Positions 32,988 through 44,019 are shown, counted from the first letter of the stretch. The stretch is 64,000 nucleotides of DNA from Scatophagus argus (GCF_020382885.2 NC_058507.1:243501-307500), one strand, 5' to 3'. Numbers and translations are program-made. Notes: generated from the sequence alone by a model not told the origin.

Positions 32988-35900
32988 CGCACGCTCCTCA
33001 CATGCACTCACACTGCAGAGCATCTCACATTCAGTGAATTAGTGTGTATGTCCAGCGAGCAGAGAGGCTTCACACAGCTGAAAACCTCCTGAAACAAAGA
33101 CGCCAGGCTTGCTGAAAATGTCCATAAATTAATGAAGGAACGAACATTCCTCTCATTCCCTGCCGTTAGTTCTTCAGCGTGTCTCGTTTCTCTTGTTTTC
33201 TCTGTCAGTAAACTGAATCCTTTTGTGTTTTTACTGGTTGGAAACGATATCAGCCTGGACCCTGCTGGTTGTTGCTGTTGCTGATTTATTTTTGTCAATG
33301 GACTAATGAATGGACAGACAAATAGTCCCTAAGGTGGGACTTTGTTTTTTAACATATTGAAATTATTTAAATATCAAAGACTTAAATGTGAAGGTATGCA
33401 GCAGCTCAGACTGGATACTTGAGAGCTCATTTGCCATGAATGGAAAGTCACTGTACCTACTGTAAACTGGTCTCTATTGGTCTTTTTCTGCCAGTGTTTC
33501 CACAGCAACCCAGCCAGCTGCAGGAAGTCACCTCCAGTCTTCAGCTAATCACAGTCAGGCAGCAGCAAGGAGGACCAATGACATGCTGAGGGAGATGGGA
33601 CGTTTGAAGACTGAGATGAAGATGCTGCTGATGGTACAGTGCAGTACAGTAGTGTAGCACAGTAGAATACAATGCAGTACAGTAGAGTACAGTGCAGTAC
33701 AAGTACAGTATAAAATTAAAAATTACAAAATTAGCATCAGCATCTGAACTTAAGATTTTCTGTCATCCAACAGCCAGAGGGGTCTCAAAAAGCCATGAGA
33801 ACTGGTCCAGAGCACCGCCAATTCCAACAGAATCTGGTTCAGCAGTCCTGTCCCCAGCAACTCCAGCTCCAACAAAATCTCTTCAAATCAAGCCACTTCC
33901 AATCCAAGTACCAACAGTCTAAGTCCCAGCAAACTCAGCCCGAACAAAACCAGTCTCATTCCCAACAAACCCACTCCCAGTCCCATCAAAACTCTCTCCA
34001 AAAAAATTTCATTCAACAAAACCACTTCCAGTCCAAGTCCCAACAAAACCAATCTCAATCCCAACAACCCCACTCCCAGTCTCATCAAATGCTTGTCCAA
34101 CAAAGCCAGTCACAAAAAGATCAAACCAGTCGAATCCAGTCCCAGCAGTTCCAGAGCAGGCCTGTGGTTCCATCCATGTTGGAGGAGGCAGGTCAGGTTC
34201 TTCGTCAGGTTCAGAGGCAGAAGAAGGTTTTGGAGGAGAACCTGGAGGCTCTGCAGAGAGGCAAAACAGGAGAGGTCCTGCACTGCCAATTGGAGGCACT
34301 GGCTGCTAAAAGGTAGCTAATGCTAATCGAAGTATCTAAAAGAGTTAACACTCACTTTATCTGGGTTACAGCATGCTAATATTACTTTAAAACCTGCCAA
34401 CAGGTAGCTGTTTGTACTTCATTTATCTTTTGACAGTTGACTATTGTTAGTGATTATTGATCAGTGTTTGTTGGTCTGAGTTTATAGCAAAGGAATTCTG
34501 GTTTGTGTTCAGCTGTTGGTTTAGAGCTGCAGTCAAACACATGAGCTCTGACAGCGTTTGCTTGACAGTTGGCCTCAGAGCTGTGATGAGATCAAACTGC
34601 ACCCAAACATCACCCCCCAAGACTGACAGCTGTCACACCGAAGAGACACTGTCTCTGTGTCCTTCAGTCAAACCTCTCTAATTCCTCTCACTTAACAAAT
34701 AAATTTATCAGGGAAAACCCTTCGGCAGCTGAAACAAGACTGACGCATTACATTACATCATTGTTACATTTATTTAGCGACTTACAGTAAGTGCATTCAG
34801 GCATATCGATGCAACCAACAGAGACAAGAATCATGTGAGTATGTCAGAGCAACAGCTACAGGAGAGCCAAGGTTTTAAAGTGTGAGCTGTATGCAGATAA
34901 TCATGCACATTACATTTCATCTTGCATAATTCTTTGATTGATAAGTCTTGTTTATTACCCTGTCCCAAACTGTGTTGTTGCAAATGACAGATTAATCTCT
35001 GGTTTTTAAGGTCTTCAGTGTCATTGTGCAGAAACAGATCAACAGCACAAGTGCTGACTTGCTCTGATGTTTTTTACCACATGAAGAAAACGTCCCACCA
35101 ACATTAAACACCAAAGAGGAAATGAAATAAATGAAACCCGCTTACAGAAACACCGCAGAAGAAGACAGTGTGACCCTGCTCGGTTTTTCTGTCCTCTTCA
35201 GAGACTGGACTGACAAGGTTCGGGTCAAGAAGACAGTGGACGCCTGGATCCACACTGTAACCAAAGATGTCCAGGTGAGCTCACAGGTGGATTTATACAC
35301 ATCTTGGAACACCTGGAATTCCAGGAGAAAAGCAGTCCACCCTCATGATGCACAGTTTTTAAAATGCTGCCCCCTCCTCCTGTCCTCAGGCAGAGATGTC
35401 TTCAAAGGACACTGCCACCAAACACTCAGCCAGGAGAGATGCCATGATGACATCACAGCAGAAGGTTTCTGGGAGGCCTACCCATTCAGGCAAGGGGAGG
35501 CCAGTGAGCGTGCTCAGAGGAACAGCAAGTAAGACTGCAGCAGAGAGAGGAAGTAGGGAACGGACAGCTGGACACAGCCTGGTCAGTCTGGCCTTGACTC
35601 AGATTTATTGATTTGATCAGTAGCACGAGCGATGACTCATAGATGAGGATGTCATTGATTGATTGGTTGTGTCTTCAGCTGCAGAGAGCAGAGCCTGATG
35701 GAACCACCAGTAGAACAACAGACAGCCAGCAGGTGGAGGTGGATGGAGAGTCCTACCTGTCTCGTCTGTATGGCAGAGCTCCGTATGAAGGTCTGAGACG
35801 AACACTGAAGAAAAGTCCATACCTTCGCTTTTGCTCTCCTGGCTCGCCACTCAGCAGGAAGCCCCGCCCCCGGCTGGTGGAGAGCGTCAGAGGTCAGAAA

Positions 35901-38900
35901 GTGGTTTTGAGAGGATGCGGGTCATTGTGAACTAAACATCATGTCTCTGAAGGTTTTCTAACCCAACAGATTTACAGTTAGACAGACAGACAGTGTGGTC
36001 AGCTGACACAGTGTAAGCCAATCATAAACGCATCGTCACATTGTCCAATGAGAGCTGAGCATGTAAATGATGACCTCAGGCGTCTCGTCCTTGCATCCTA
36101 TTGGTTCAAATGTGTAACAGCAGCATCACAGGTTTGATTGTCTTCCTGTTTCCTGTTTGTGACTCCCTCAGGTGTAAAGGTGAAGTCATGTAAGACTCAG
36201 ACGTGTTTGGCTCCTCCCCTCAGCCTGACCCCTGCACCACCTCAGCATTATTGCATCATCAGCCCCTCCCGCCTGACCTCTGGTGACCCCACTGGCCTCA
36301 CAGCAACCTCTGCTGACAGTTACTCTGTTCCCATAGCAATCCCACTGGGTTGGTAAACGAATTACCGTCAAAGTATTATTATTCGATTTTGTTGTAGTGT
36401 GAATGAAAAATTTGAGATAAAAAATATATTGAAGATCAAAGTTGACTGTCCTGCCCATCAGGTCACCCCAGGGCGGACCCCAGGTGTCTCGCTGAGCGTC
36501 AACAGGAAGTGACATGCCCACCCACAGCTCGTCCCACATCTAGTGTGGTTGCTGTGGATTACAAGCGTCAGTCACAGGTACGTTTGAATCCTCAGGTCTG
36601 ATGTCCGGCTACGCCCCCTTCAGGCAGCAGCCGTCATTTCAGACACTGCATGAAACAAGCCTCCGTCCTGTTCTGTTACCACGGTAACTAGCTGCCTACA
36701 CGTAAGTATTGTTCAAACAGCACACGCTCACCTGGAGCACCACGAACATCTGTCTGCTCCTCGTCGTCCTTCTCCCTCTTTAGAAGCCTTTCTCACGTGC
36801 TGAACATCTTGCTTTGTTTGTGTTCCCCTTCACTGGTGGTAAGCTAGATAGATAGATACTTTATTGATCCCGAGGGAAATTCAACTACCACAGGAACCTC
36901 ACTGTCACCTCCCACAACTGCTTCCTGTTTACCCCTCTGCTTTACCTGTCCATTCAGAAACAGGTGATTTCAGTCTGACGCTGAAGAGTTCAGAGGACAT
37001 CCGTCCGCAGCCTGAAGCAGCCTCAGCTTCACTTATTGATATATTGATTATTGATAAAGTCTGATTTAAACTGTTCAGCTCAGTGTGAAACACTTATTTC
37101 AGATCCTGCTTCCTTTATTGTCCTCAGTCCTCACTAATCATTATTTTAATTCATTACTGATTCAGTCATTTATCGTCTCTTTATGTTCATCAAAACCGCT
37201 AAATTAAGTTTTATTCACAGAGGCAGAGGTCACTGACAGGTTTTGTGTTGACAGGAGGCAGACCAGCTGAATGCAGGTGAAGCTCCTCCTCCTCCTCCTC
37301 CTCATCCTCATGTTGATGTTATTGAGAGGAAGAGTGAAGAAGAGGAGGACGAAGAGAACATCTTCCCCGGAACAGACTTCCTGTCTGTAGCTGATGTTGT
37401 CCAGGTAACCTTTGTCTTCCTCTCCTCCTTCTCCCCCTCCTCATCTATTTTTGTGACCTGGTGTGACTCAGCTGCAGTCCCACAACTCCCCCTGCTGGAC
37501 ACAAATTGAAAACCACTTCCTGCTCCAGTCTGACAAGCACTGATTGTTGACTTGAGGTGAGAGGTGTGAGACAGGTCTGTGCGGGGGGGCAGGACTCTCT
37601 GTCTTCTGTCTTCACGAGTCCAGTTTCAGCCTCTTCTCTGGTCACCAGTCCGTTGATTTGAAGATTTTACTGCTCTTCTGTAAAACACCTGCAATGATCA
37701 TCTGGCCTGCTGCTCCTCTGTGCTTCTCAGATCCACAGCCAGGTCTCTGCTGTCTGTTCCTGGATCAGGACAAAGCAGACGGGGTTGTAATCAGTTCAAC
37801 TGTTTTCTTTACAGCATGTCTGTTGTCTTACAGTAGTGTTGAGTATTTTATTCTTTCTTGTTCAGTTTATTTGAATTGTTGCTGCTGTGATGAACCAGCA
37901 TTTAACAGCAGAAAGTTCATAATTTTTTCCTTCAAATTAAGTTTGTTCAGGTCACTTCCTGTTTGTTCTTTCTTCTCAGGAGGAACTTAGTGTTGTGGGT
38001 GAGGAGGTGGTAGAGTTGGATGGAGGTCCATCTCCTCCTCTTGTCCTGTATCAGGGTCCGGTCTTCCCTCCTCAGGCCCCCTCTGTCCTCCCTGCCCAGG
38101 ATCACACCTCCTTTGAGGGCCTCAACCAGCGGAGAGACGCCCTGGAGAGCCGGCTGGTGGAATGGTGAGAAACAGATCAGATCTGGACTGAACTGGTCTG
38201 AACTGGATTCTCATGGCTTTGTTCTGTTCTGTTTGTTTGTGTCCAGGGTGGAGCAGCAGCTCATGGCCAGAATGATCTCAGAGATGTACCGCACTCCTCC
38301 CTCTGACCCCGCCCAGACCCACTCCACTGACCAATCAGAGGATCAGGAGCAGAGTGTCAGCTCGGACATTGGGGGTTGAGTTCTTGCTAGCAATCACTCA
38401 CATCAACCCATAAGTCTGCTGTTATTCTTTGTTTTTTCTTGTCATCATCACATCTTAAAGCAACTGCATGTTAGGCTGTCTGACTTCTTGTCTGTGGCTG
38501 CCGGCTCACAATCTGTCAGACTGTCTGTAGCTGCACGGATGGGTGATGTTCTTGTTGTGTGTGTTCAGTAGAGGCAGCAGGAGGTGGAGGCCTACAGCTG
38601 TTTGTGGACTCCAACGTGGCTGTGGACTCTGCTCTGATCAGGCAGCTGGTCGATGAGGTTCTGACTGAGCACATTGTACTGATGCTGGGACACAGAGATG
38701 CACTGGAAACAGGACCAGAACCAGGAATGAAACCACCAGAGCCGGGTCTAGAAGCAGACCAGGAGGTACAACAACTCAGAACAAACTACATCTTCAGAAT
38801 TTTCGCTCTTCAGTTTGTCTTAATCCTGTTGCTGGTCCTGCTCCAGGAAAAACTGGTACCACTGGTTCCTACACTAGCACCCATCCCTTCACCCAGCCCA

Positions 38901-41870
38901 ACCCCGCCCAGCAGACAGACACCACCTCTGGCCACACCCTCTCCTTTTGAGCCAACCAGCCTGCTGAACAAGGAGTCTCCTCAGCCAATCACAGCACCGG
39001 GTGAGAAACAGCTGCGGAAGCTTTAGCTCATTCATATCATTATCAGCTTTCTCGAGTTAATGACTCACTATACTGTCTGACTGTGACCTCAGAGCCTGTA
39101 GCCACGCCCACCTCCAGCCCAGAGCCCACCCACCCTCCAGGAAGTCCTCCTGTTCTGTGTCATGCCCCGCCCCCTCTCCCCTGGGGAGATGCTGAGCTGC
39201 CATTGGATGAAGAGAGACCAGAGGAACACCTCGACACACACTCTCAGGCTCTGTATGCACACACTTGTTTACTGGGCAAAACGGGATCCAGTGTTTTTTG
39301 TTGTTGTTTGGCCCCACAGACAGTTCACATGAAAGACTCACTGTGTCCTCATCTCTCGTCCTACAGCCTGATGTCAGTAGCTGAGGAGGAGCCTCCTCTC
39401 TCCTCCCCTCCTCCTCCCCCCTCCATCCCTCCTGTTTCCTCCCTGTCTCCTCCCCCTCCCCACAGTCCTGATCCCAGACCAGCGTCCCCCTGCAGCTCCT
39501 CAGAGGACCCCAGCACCTCTAACACCAGCAGCTCCAGTGGCAGCAGCAGCAGTGTGGTGACAGCAGGGACTGATGCAGCTCTCAAACACATCTCAGAGGG
39601 AGAACTGCTCATCAGTGTCAACCAGCTGACTGCCATGACAGGTCAGTTCATCATCTTCATCATCAGGCCCACATGCTATCTCTTTTCTCAACATCTGAAG
39701 TAAACCACCAAACATTTCACTTTAAAGTCACTTCCCAAGAAATCTCAAGTGCCTGTCTGTCTGTCTGTCTGTCTCTCAGAGGAGGAGGCTGTCTGCAGTT
39801 TCTCTAGCTCTCTCCAGGAGCTGCAGGAGATGGTGAGGAACATGTTTGTTTGTCCCCCAGTGATCACAGTAGTACTGCAGTGGTAATGGTGTTAGTACTA
39901 CAGTCTGTTGTATTTCCTGTCAGACTGTTTTGTCACATGTCCCTCGTCCAGGACTTTGACCCCCCCAGTGAAGGACAGGTCAGAGGTCATGACCTCCTGC
40001 TGACTCTCCTGACCAAGATGAAGCAAGGAGTCACACACACACACGGAGGAGAGAGACCACAGCCAGACGTACACACACACACACACACACACACAGTCTT
40101 GTTTTTATCACTTTTGGGGACATTACATTGACTTCCATTCATTTCCTGGAGCCTTAACCACCACCTGACCATAACAATAAACCTTACTTACATTAACCTA
40201 ATCCTAACATCAACCTTAAACCTAACCTTAAAACAACTCTTCACACGAACATTTAAGGATTTATGTTGTGTGGACATTTTGTCCCCACATGTAAGGCGGA
40301 TCCTCACAATGTGACTGTGTAAACAGATTTTTGTCCCCTCACATGCACACACACACTGTGACCTTTGACTTCTTGTGTTCTCAGGGCTCCTGGTGGAGGG
40401 ATCAGGAGGAGGAGGATGAGGTGGTGAGTGTTGGGGAGGTGATAGATGACCGGACTCCAAAACCTCACCAAACTTCAAATCTCAAGAACTGCAGAAAGAG
40501 TGCCGCCCACCAGGGTCAACCCTCCTCCTCACCTGGACAGATCAGTCAGAGTGCAGGTACGACTGCCTGTAGACACACGCTGAGGGCAAACTACACCAAA
40601 CTTTATGCTGTGCGGGTTAAAGCAGTTTACACAGGAAGTCATTACAGCAGGAGAGTATCAACAAGTCTTTACTGTCCAGTCACGTGACAGCAGCCATTAA
40701 CCTGACTGTCTCTTTGTCTCTGCCATTAGACACAGAAGTCAAATTGAGACAATTAATAGACGGAAGTCCCGTCCATCAATTTTTAATTTAATTTAATTTA
40801 AGTTACTTTATTAATCCCAAACTGGGAAATGACTTCTCTGCATTTAACCCATCACTGACTGAAACACACACACACATGCAACATGCAGTGAAACACACAC
40901 AGGAGCAGTGGACAGCATCAAGCCCCCGGGGAGCATATCGGGGGTTAAGTGCCTTGCTCAAGGGCACATCAGCCTGCTAATGGGGGGTGGGGACATTATC
41001 ACTCCGGTGAGGGAATCAAACCAGCGATCTTCCGATCACAAGCTGCTTCTCCAACCTCTAGGCCACGACTGCCCCCTAACAACTCATTGAGGGTCGTCTT
41101 CGCAGGGAACATTTAATGAGAAAATATTTCATGTATCTCCAGCCAAACTAATCTACTTGTTTATTGTTTGACTTCAAACACCAACAACAAGTGACATCAC
41201 TATGACATCATTCTGACATCACACAGCTCATGTCTTTTTCCAGAGGTGTCAGAAGTCATTTTTGAAGCGACCAGTCAGGGTTCGGTAACCATGGATGACC
41301 TGATGATGGAGCCAGTTGGTGCACTGACCTCTGACCTCCAGGCTGACCTGTTGTCTCCTCCTTCACTGCTGGTGGACACACATGCTGTCGAACAGGTGAG
41401 ACACACACACTCACATACCCTGCGTACCTCATTACTCATTACTGAAGTGAGGTAAACTAACTGTGTGTGTGTGTGTGTGTGTGTGTGCGTGCGTGTGTGC
41501 GTGTGTGCGTGTGCGCGTGTGCGCGTGCTCAGGTAGCTCCTGTCCTGGTCAGAGCATATGAACCACAAACAGGTAGGAAGCTCACAGTCTGTCAGTGTTT
41601 TCTGTCTAAGTTTAATGAGCAGGTGACCACTAGAGGGCGACGTGTCTCCACTGCTGTCTGTTCCAGTGTTTAGTCTCTGCTGAGGACACAATTCAGTGTC
41701 TCACAGTCGCTTTCACTGGTTTCTCATACTGATACTATCAATACTAATACTACTAATAATTTTATGTGTATGTTTTATGCATGTCAGCAGGTTGTTGTAC
41801 AAAGTTGTAGTAGCAGATGTTACAAACAACAGGACGTAATACAGAAAGAAAAACTGTCATCACCATCATG

Positions 41871-41906
<36 letters not shown>

Positions 41907-42607
41907 AACAGCTCACTGACTGATCCAGCCTCTCCATACATGGTAATGTTTACACTGACTGAGCTGTGTGTGTGTGGGGTGGAGGACATGCTGACGGTTG
42001 AATCTTCACTGCGTGTTCAGTGAAAAGACGCGCTGTGTGAAAATAATCCCAGCAATAACAAGACAAGTTTCATTTCCCGTGTGACACTGAGAGTCAGTCT
42101 GCCGCGTGATCGAGTTTTCAATATTCTACACTTGATTTTCAAAATAGACGTCAGCACTGGATTACTTGTGATGACAAGTCTTTTGTATTTTGTGGACATT
42201 GCTGACTGGTTGTCATGTTTACTGTCCAATCAGAGAGCATGTTTGTGTGTAAAGTTGAAGGTCTGTCAGTTTCATCTCTGTGTCTGTAATTAGAATGAGC
42301 TCGGTAACCGTGACAACCGGCTCACAAAGATGTTTTGTGTGTGCGTTGCCATGGAGACACAGAGGTTTATTATGTATTATTTATTATTATATATTCAGAG
42401 CCCATCGATCAGCCTGTCAATCGATCGGCATGTCAGTGTCGTATTGTGTCTGAGCTGTAGTGAAGTGAGGCTGATTGATGATTTGTGTTTGTTTCTGCAG
42501 CAGGAAACAGGAGGATGGAAGTTCATCTGCCTTCCGTCAGACTGGAGGAGGAGATGATGGAGGAGAAAGCAGCAGATACAGACTCCTCCACCATCGATGT
42601 TTTCTAG
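20732..42607 (+). CDS. talpid3: talpid3 (KIAA0586): centriolar protein needed for ciliogenesis and Hedgehog signalling
   Basis: TALPID3 acts at the distal centriole and is needed to build primary cilia; human KIAA0586 mutations cause Joubert syndrome. Coding exons: 20732-21020, 21130-21173, 21535-21604, 21935-22004, 22395-22551, 22688-22746, 23291-23366, 23450-23549 (or to 23591), 24620-24728, 33495-33633, 33774-34312, 35202-35274, 35390-35581, 35679-35892, 36172-36348, 36462-36577, 37255-37404, 37980-38164, 38247-38374, 38569-38765, 38847-39000, 39093-39252, 39367-39641, 39780-39832, 39952-40068, 40385-40556, 41244-41395, 41533-41572, 42501-42607. All phases agree, giving 1437 or 1451 aa (human about 1530-1640). 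Diagnostic matches: VRVQLLDP and AALIKVEAQV (exons 5-6); the coiled coil [17 protein letters not shown] (end of exon 11), the region needed for centriole function; [58 protein letters not shown]; and the C-terminal [13 protein letters not shown]. The start has a good Kozak context (A at -3, G at +4). Exon 11 is unusually Gln/Ser-rich. Intron 9 (8.8 kb) contains irf2bpl. Confidence 0.94.
21101..21128. repeat. talpid3: (TG)14 tract abutting the acceptor of talpid3 exon 2
   Basis: An uninterrupted TG tract runs into TAG|ACAGG at 21127-21130, leaving no ordinary polypyrimidine tract before the 44-base exon 2. Confidence 0.85.
21412..21470 (+). repeat. (ATAG)n plus ACTTTATTGATCCCGAGGG retroposon tail
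   Basis: ATAG repeats directly precede CTTTATTGATCCCGAGGGAA and ATTCAAG. A second copy is at 36845-36882. This is a very common teleost LINE-end motif. Confidence 0.65.
22900..23130 (+). repeat. AT-rich LINE-like 3' UTR remnant
   Basis: A long AT-rich stretch ends in AACCTCAAGATCAATAAAAG. It lies in talpid3 intron 6. Classification is uncertain. Confidence 0.35.
23636..23870 (+). repeat. Common teleost dispersed repeat in talpid3 intron 8
   Basis: The words CAGTTCAGTCTATTTGTATT, then TTTAGCAGCATAATGAGGGC, AACTATAAACTTTATCAGAA and GAGTCTGCCTCCTGGACC are in the order of a fish repeat I recognise. No coding capacity is evident. Confidence 0.55.
24243..24305. repeat. Degenerate 21-bp tandem repeat (three units)
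   Basis: Three consecutive 21-base units begin GTCCTTGAAGAG, GTCTTTGAACAG and TTCCTTGAGGAG. Related words occur just upstream near 24170-24215. Confidence 0.6.
26285..26555 (-). mobile_element. tRNA-derived SINE in talpid3 intron 9
   Basis: On the - strand it begins AGCGGTTAGGGTGTCGGACC, followed by a B-box-like GGTTCGATTCCC, the block CCTTGAGCAAGGTACCTAAC, CTGCTCCCCGGGCGCTGC, and a tail ending in (CTTT)n. A diverged copy lies at 40790-41077. The tRNA-like head with A and B boxes and the simple-repeat tail are typical of a SINE. Confidence 0.75.
27000..27275 (+). promoter_or_regulatory. irf2bpl: irf2bpl promoter and 5' UTR region
   Basis: GC-rich sequence with C-runs and a (CTGT)n tract at about 27171-27196 leads into the start codon. 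There is no obvious TATA box. The exact transcription start cannot be fixed from sequence. Confidence 0.4.
27276..29285 (+). CDS. irf2bpl: irf2bpl: interferon regulatory factor 2-binding protein-like (EAP1)
   Basis: This nuclear transcription regulator and RING-type ubiquitin ligase candidate is linked in mammals to Wnt signalling, puberty control and neurodevelopment. It is one uninterrupted 669-codon frame, as expected for a single-exon gene. The N-terminal zinc finger is complete: C14, C17, C35 and C38 within [17 protein letters not shown] and [16 protein letters not shown]. The middle holds [40 protein letters not shown] and [17 protein letters not shown]. The C-terminal RING-like domain (from about residue 586) has [25 protein letters not shown] and [12 protein letters not shown], ending VKKERDP. 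The start [11 protein letters not shown] matches IRF2BPL rather than IRF2BP1 or IRF2BP2. Human IRF2BPL has about 796 aa; the shorter length reflects missing polyGln and polyAla tracts. It lies entirely within talpid3 intron 9, on the same strand. Confidence 0.97.
   Translation: MSSPQVSSSRRQSCYLCDLPRMPWAMIWDFTEPVCRGCVNYEGADRIEFVIETTRHLKRAHGFQEGRSPGGPPLPPQQPVVAKSQAVLLTGKESVGQLNHHQTDGPGKPQQPALDRYSLGAESRARFDYGGHSSSSRLPNGLGGPNGFKPDDGPPELNRQSPNSRNRGNGGLVSAPGQMNVPPNLLPQTQLNAPAPHGTAGRAALQGATIGVSLSGQVGLSDPGGKRPASVSSTDQERELKEKQRNVETLAELSESLRSRQEEWAGKPKMVRDTLVTLSGCTPFDVRFKKDHGLVGRVFAFDAVSKPGMENELKIFIEYPSGSGNVFSSASGVAKQMYQDCMKDFGRGLSSGFKYLEYEKKHGSGDWRLLGDLLPESLRFFKEGVGDEMLPQPYIDGSYPLLPTSLVLPGRALASGSGSSRAGARKRKASPEPDSADGSLKLAEEQQRQQWINSQTEALKLSMAAGSFAGPPPPLGSGHPGRATPPESAAAPQNGQSPMAALMSVADTLGNAHSPNKDRDSVHSTTSSSRHNSSSPLSPASVSGQRRLSSRNGDLGLSATSQSSGGMEQAHAQNVPDSPMANSGPLCCTICHERLEDTHFVQCPSVPNHKFCFPCSRESIKAQGASGEVYCPSGEKCPLVGSNVPWAFMQGEIATILAGDVKVKKERDP
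29286..30840 (+). other. irf2bpl: irf2bpl 3' UTR
   Basis: No gene is seen. A C-run lies at about 29498-29516, a LINE-like tail at about 29575-29710 (CTTCCCCTCTGGGGCTCAAT), and poly(A) signal AATAAA at 30823-30828, which would give a 3' UTR of about 1.5 kb. Confidence 0.5.
30823..30828 (+). terminator. irf2bpl: Probable irf2bpl poly(A) signal
   Basis: AATAAA is followed by a GT-rich element (GCGTTGTGTGTTTTTCC), the usual arrangement of a cleavage site. Because it lies inside a talpid3 intron, talpid3 transcription must read through it. Confidence 0.55.
30841..33494 (+). other. Remainder of talpid3 intron 9, no further gene
   Basis: The stretch contains a perfect hairpin at 31248-31291, scattered CAGTA/TACTG words from 31074 to 31380, and a long (TG)n tract at 32937-32985. 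Short frames here are not convincing genes. Confidence 0.5.
32937..32985. repeat. (TG)n microsatellite
   Basis: About 24 uninterrupted TG units end in GTGCGTGCGCACGC. Confidence 0.95.
33634..33710. repeat. GTACAGTGCA-type minisatellite at the donor of talpid3 exon 10
   Basis: Imperfect repeats of GTACAGTGCAGTACAGTAG begin at the first base of the intron, so the donor GTACAG is itself a repeat unit. Confidence 0.75.
33795..34150 (+). repeat. talpid3: Imperfect CAA/CAG/TCC-rich tandem sequence encoding a Gln/Ser-rich region of talpid3
   Basis: Repeated words such as CAGTCCCAACAAAAC encode SQQ, SQSQQ and SQSH motifs in the first two thirds of exon 11. The reading frame is kept throughout, and the conserved coiled coil follows directly. 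Confidence 0.8.
34745..34875 (+). repeat. Fish retroposon fragment (CATTTATTTAGCGACTTACAG type)
   Basis: TTTAGCGACTTACAGTAAGT and GCATTCAGGC followed by CTACAGGAGAGCC match the order of words in a common teleost SINE-like repeat. It lies in talpid3 intron 11. Confidence 0.5.
36845..36882 (+). repeat. (ATAG)n plus CTTTATTGATCCCGAGGG retroposon tail, second copy
   Basis: Same arrangement and orientation as 21412-21470, in talpid3 intron 16. Confidence 0.65.
40103..40305 (-). repeat. GGTTAG-rich teleost repeat, copy 2
   Basis: CCTAACCTTA, CATTAACCTAATCC and GTCCCCACATG words are the reverse complement of the block at 7770-7925. It lies in talpid3 intron 25. Confidence 0.6.
40790..41077 (-). 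mobile_element. tRNA-derived SINE in talpid3 intron 26
   Basis: On the - strand the head reads GGGGCAGTCGTGGCCTAGAG, with a B-box-like GGTTTGATTCCC, then the CCTTGAGCAAGGCACTTAAC block and a CATTTCCCAGTTTGGGATTA tail. It is homologous to 26285-26555 but more diverged. Confidence 0.75.
41463..41530. repeat. talpid3: (TG)n/(CG)n tract before the acceptor of talpid3 exon 28
   Basis: TG repeats with GC interruptions extend to GTGCTCAG directly before the 40-base exon 28. Confidence 0.85.
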
Positions 42608-42699
42608 AGAGACTAAACTTCTGCTGTGAGCTGCATCATGAGGTCAATTTGATTGGTGACAGATAGATTATTGACTTATTTTTGTCTGATTGTTCACAG

Positions 42700-42741
42700 A
42701 ATAAATAGATTTTTTTAAAGTTTATTTTTAATATGAATAAA
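42700..42741 (+). terminator. talpid3: talpid3 poly(A) signals
   Basis: AATAAA occurs at 42700-42705 and 42736-42741, about 95 and 130 bases after the stop codon. Confidence 0.6.
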
Positions 42742-42865
42742 CTGAAACTGCAAAGTAACAAACATTATAATATGAGTGTAGTACAGTATAAAGAAACAGA
42801 AAACTGAATCTTTGTCCTGACAGCAAGTCAGAACTGTGGGACACGCTCATCACGCACGCACGCAC

Positions 42866-42897
<32 letters not shown>

Positions 42898-42999
42898 GAA
42901 AAAGTGTGAGTGAAGCAGAAACACACACACAGTCAGCGTGTTGAGATAGGAAACGATAAGCAGGAAATGAGATCAGCGAAGCAGCAGGAGAGACAGTGA

Positions 43000-43035
<36 letters not shown>

Positions 43036-44015
43036 CAGTTTGAGTCCAGCAGGTTTCAGACCTTCTGTTTGTGTGTCTGACGGTACTGATGAGCTCTCTG
43101 TGTGTCTGTCTGGTGATCAATACTCTCAGATAAATGATTAACTCTGATCAGGTTTAATGAAGCTGCTCCTCCTCATCATCACCTTCATCTTCTGTGAAGT
43201 CAACTACAGGACACATTCTGTCGTCCAGTCACTGCGATGAGACGTTTGTCTTCATCTCAACCCTCAGAGTGTTAATCACCATCTTGTGTGTGAGTGAGGA
43301 GGACATGATATGGTTCCTGCTGCTGACCTGCTTCACATAGTGGACTGGACTGTCTCTGGAGGTCTCCTGTGTGCATTAGGGGTCCATAAATATCAGCAGA
43401 GATGCAGCAGCAGGTGAAGCTCTTTGTTTGAAAAGCTTCGTGAATACTTTATCAGTTCTGTTGTCTTCTCTGTTTCTGTCCTTCGTCCTCCACATCACTG
43501 ACTCGTGTTTGTGTTCACATCTAGGCCTCCATCAGTTGTCTACGTTGCACAAGTCTGAAACTTTGCAGTCTTTTGCCGTTTAAAAATGAATATGGAAGTG
43601 TTGCCATAGCAACAAGGTATCAAACCTCAGTCTGGACCCATCTGTATTTTCTGACTTGGATTTAGCCTCTGGAGCTAACGGCTCCAGCTTGTGTGTGGTT
43701 ACCAGAGATCATTTTATTGATCTGCTGCAGGCACAACAAAGCTCAGTCTTTAATCCGGTGATTCACAGCTGCTCTGACCAGGACTCAAACCTGGATCAGA
43801 TCTATTGGAGAAAACATTTTCCAGTTTTCTCTTTGAAGACTGCCGGCTGCTCTGCCTGCACTCCCTTTGATAGCTTTAACTCTTGCTAACTGCTGTTAAG
43901 TGCATCATTAGTTAAGTTTAGCTAGTTATCTGTTGTTAGCTCAGTTAGCAGTAGAAGTTAGCAGTCTTTTTGGTTGGCTCTCCCTTCTGGGTCCCCCTAC
44001 CCTGGACTTGAAATC
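42742..44015. other. talpid3-dact1 spacer, left part
   Basis: CA tracts lie at about 42853-42897 and 43001-43032. I see no credible gene. Confidence 0.5.
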
Positions 44016-44019
44016 CTCC

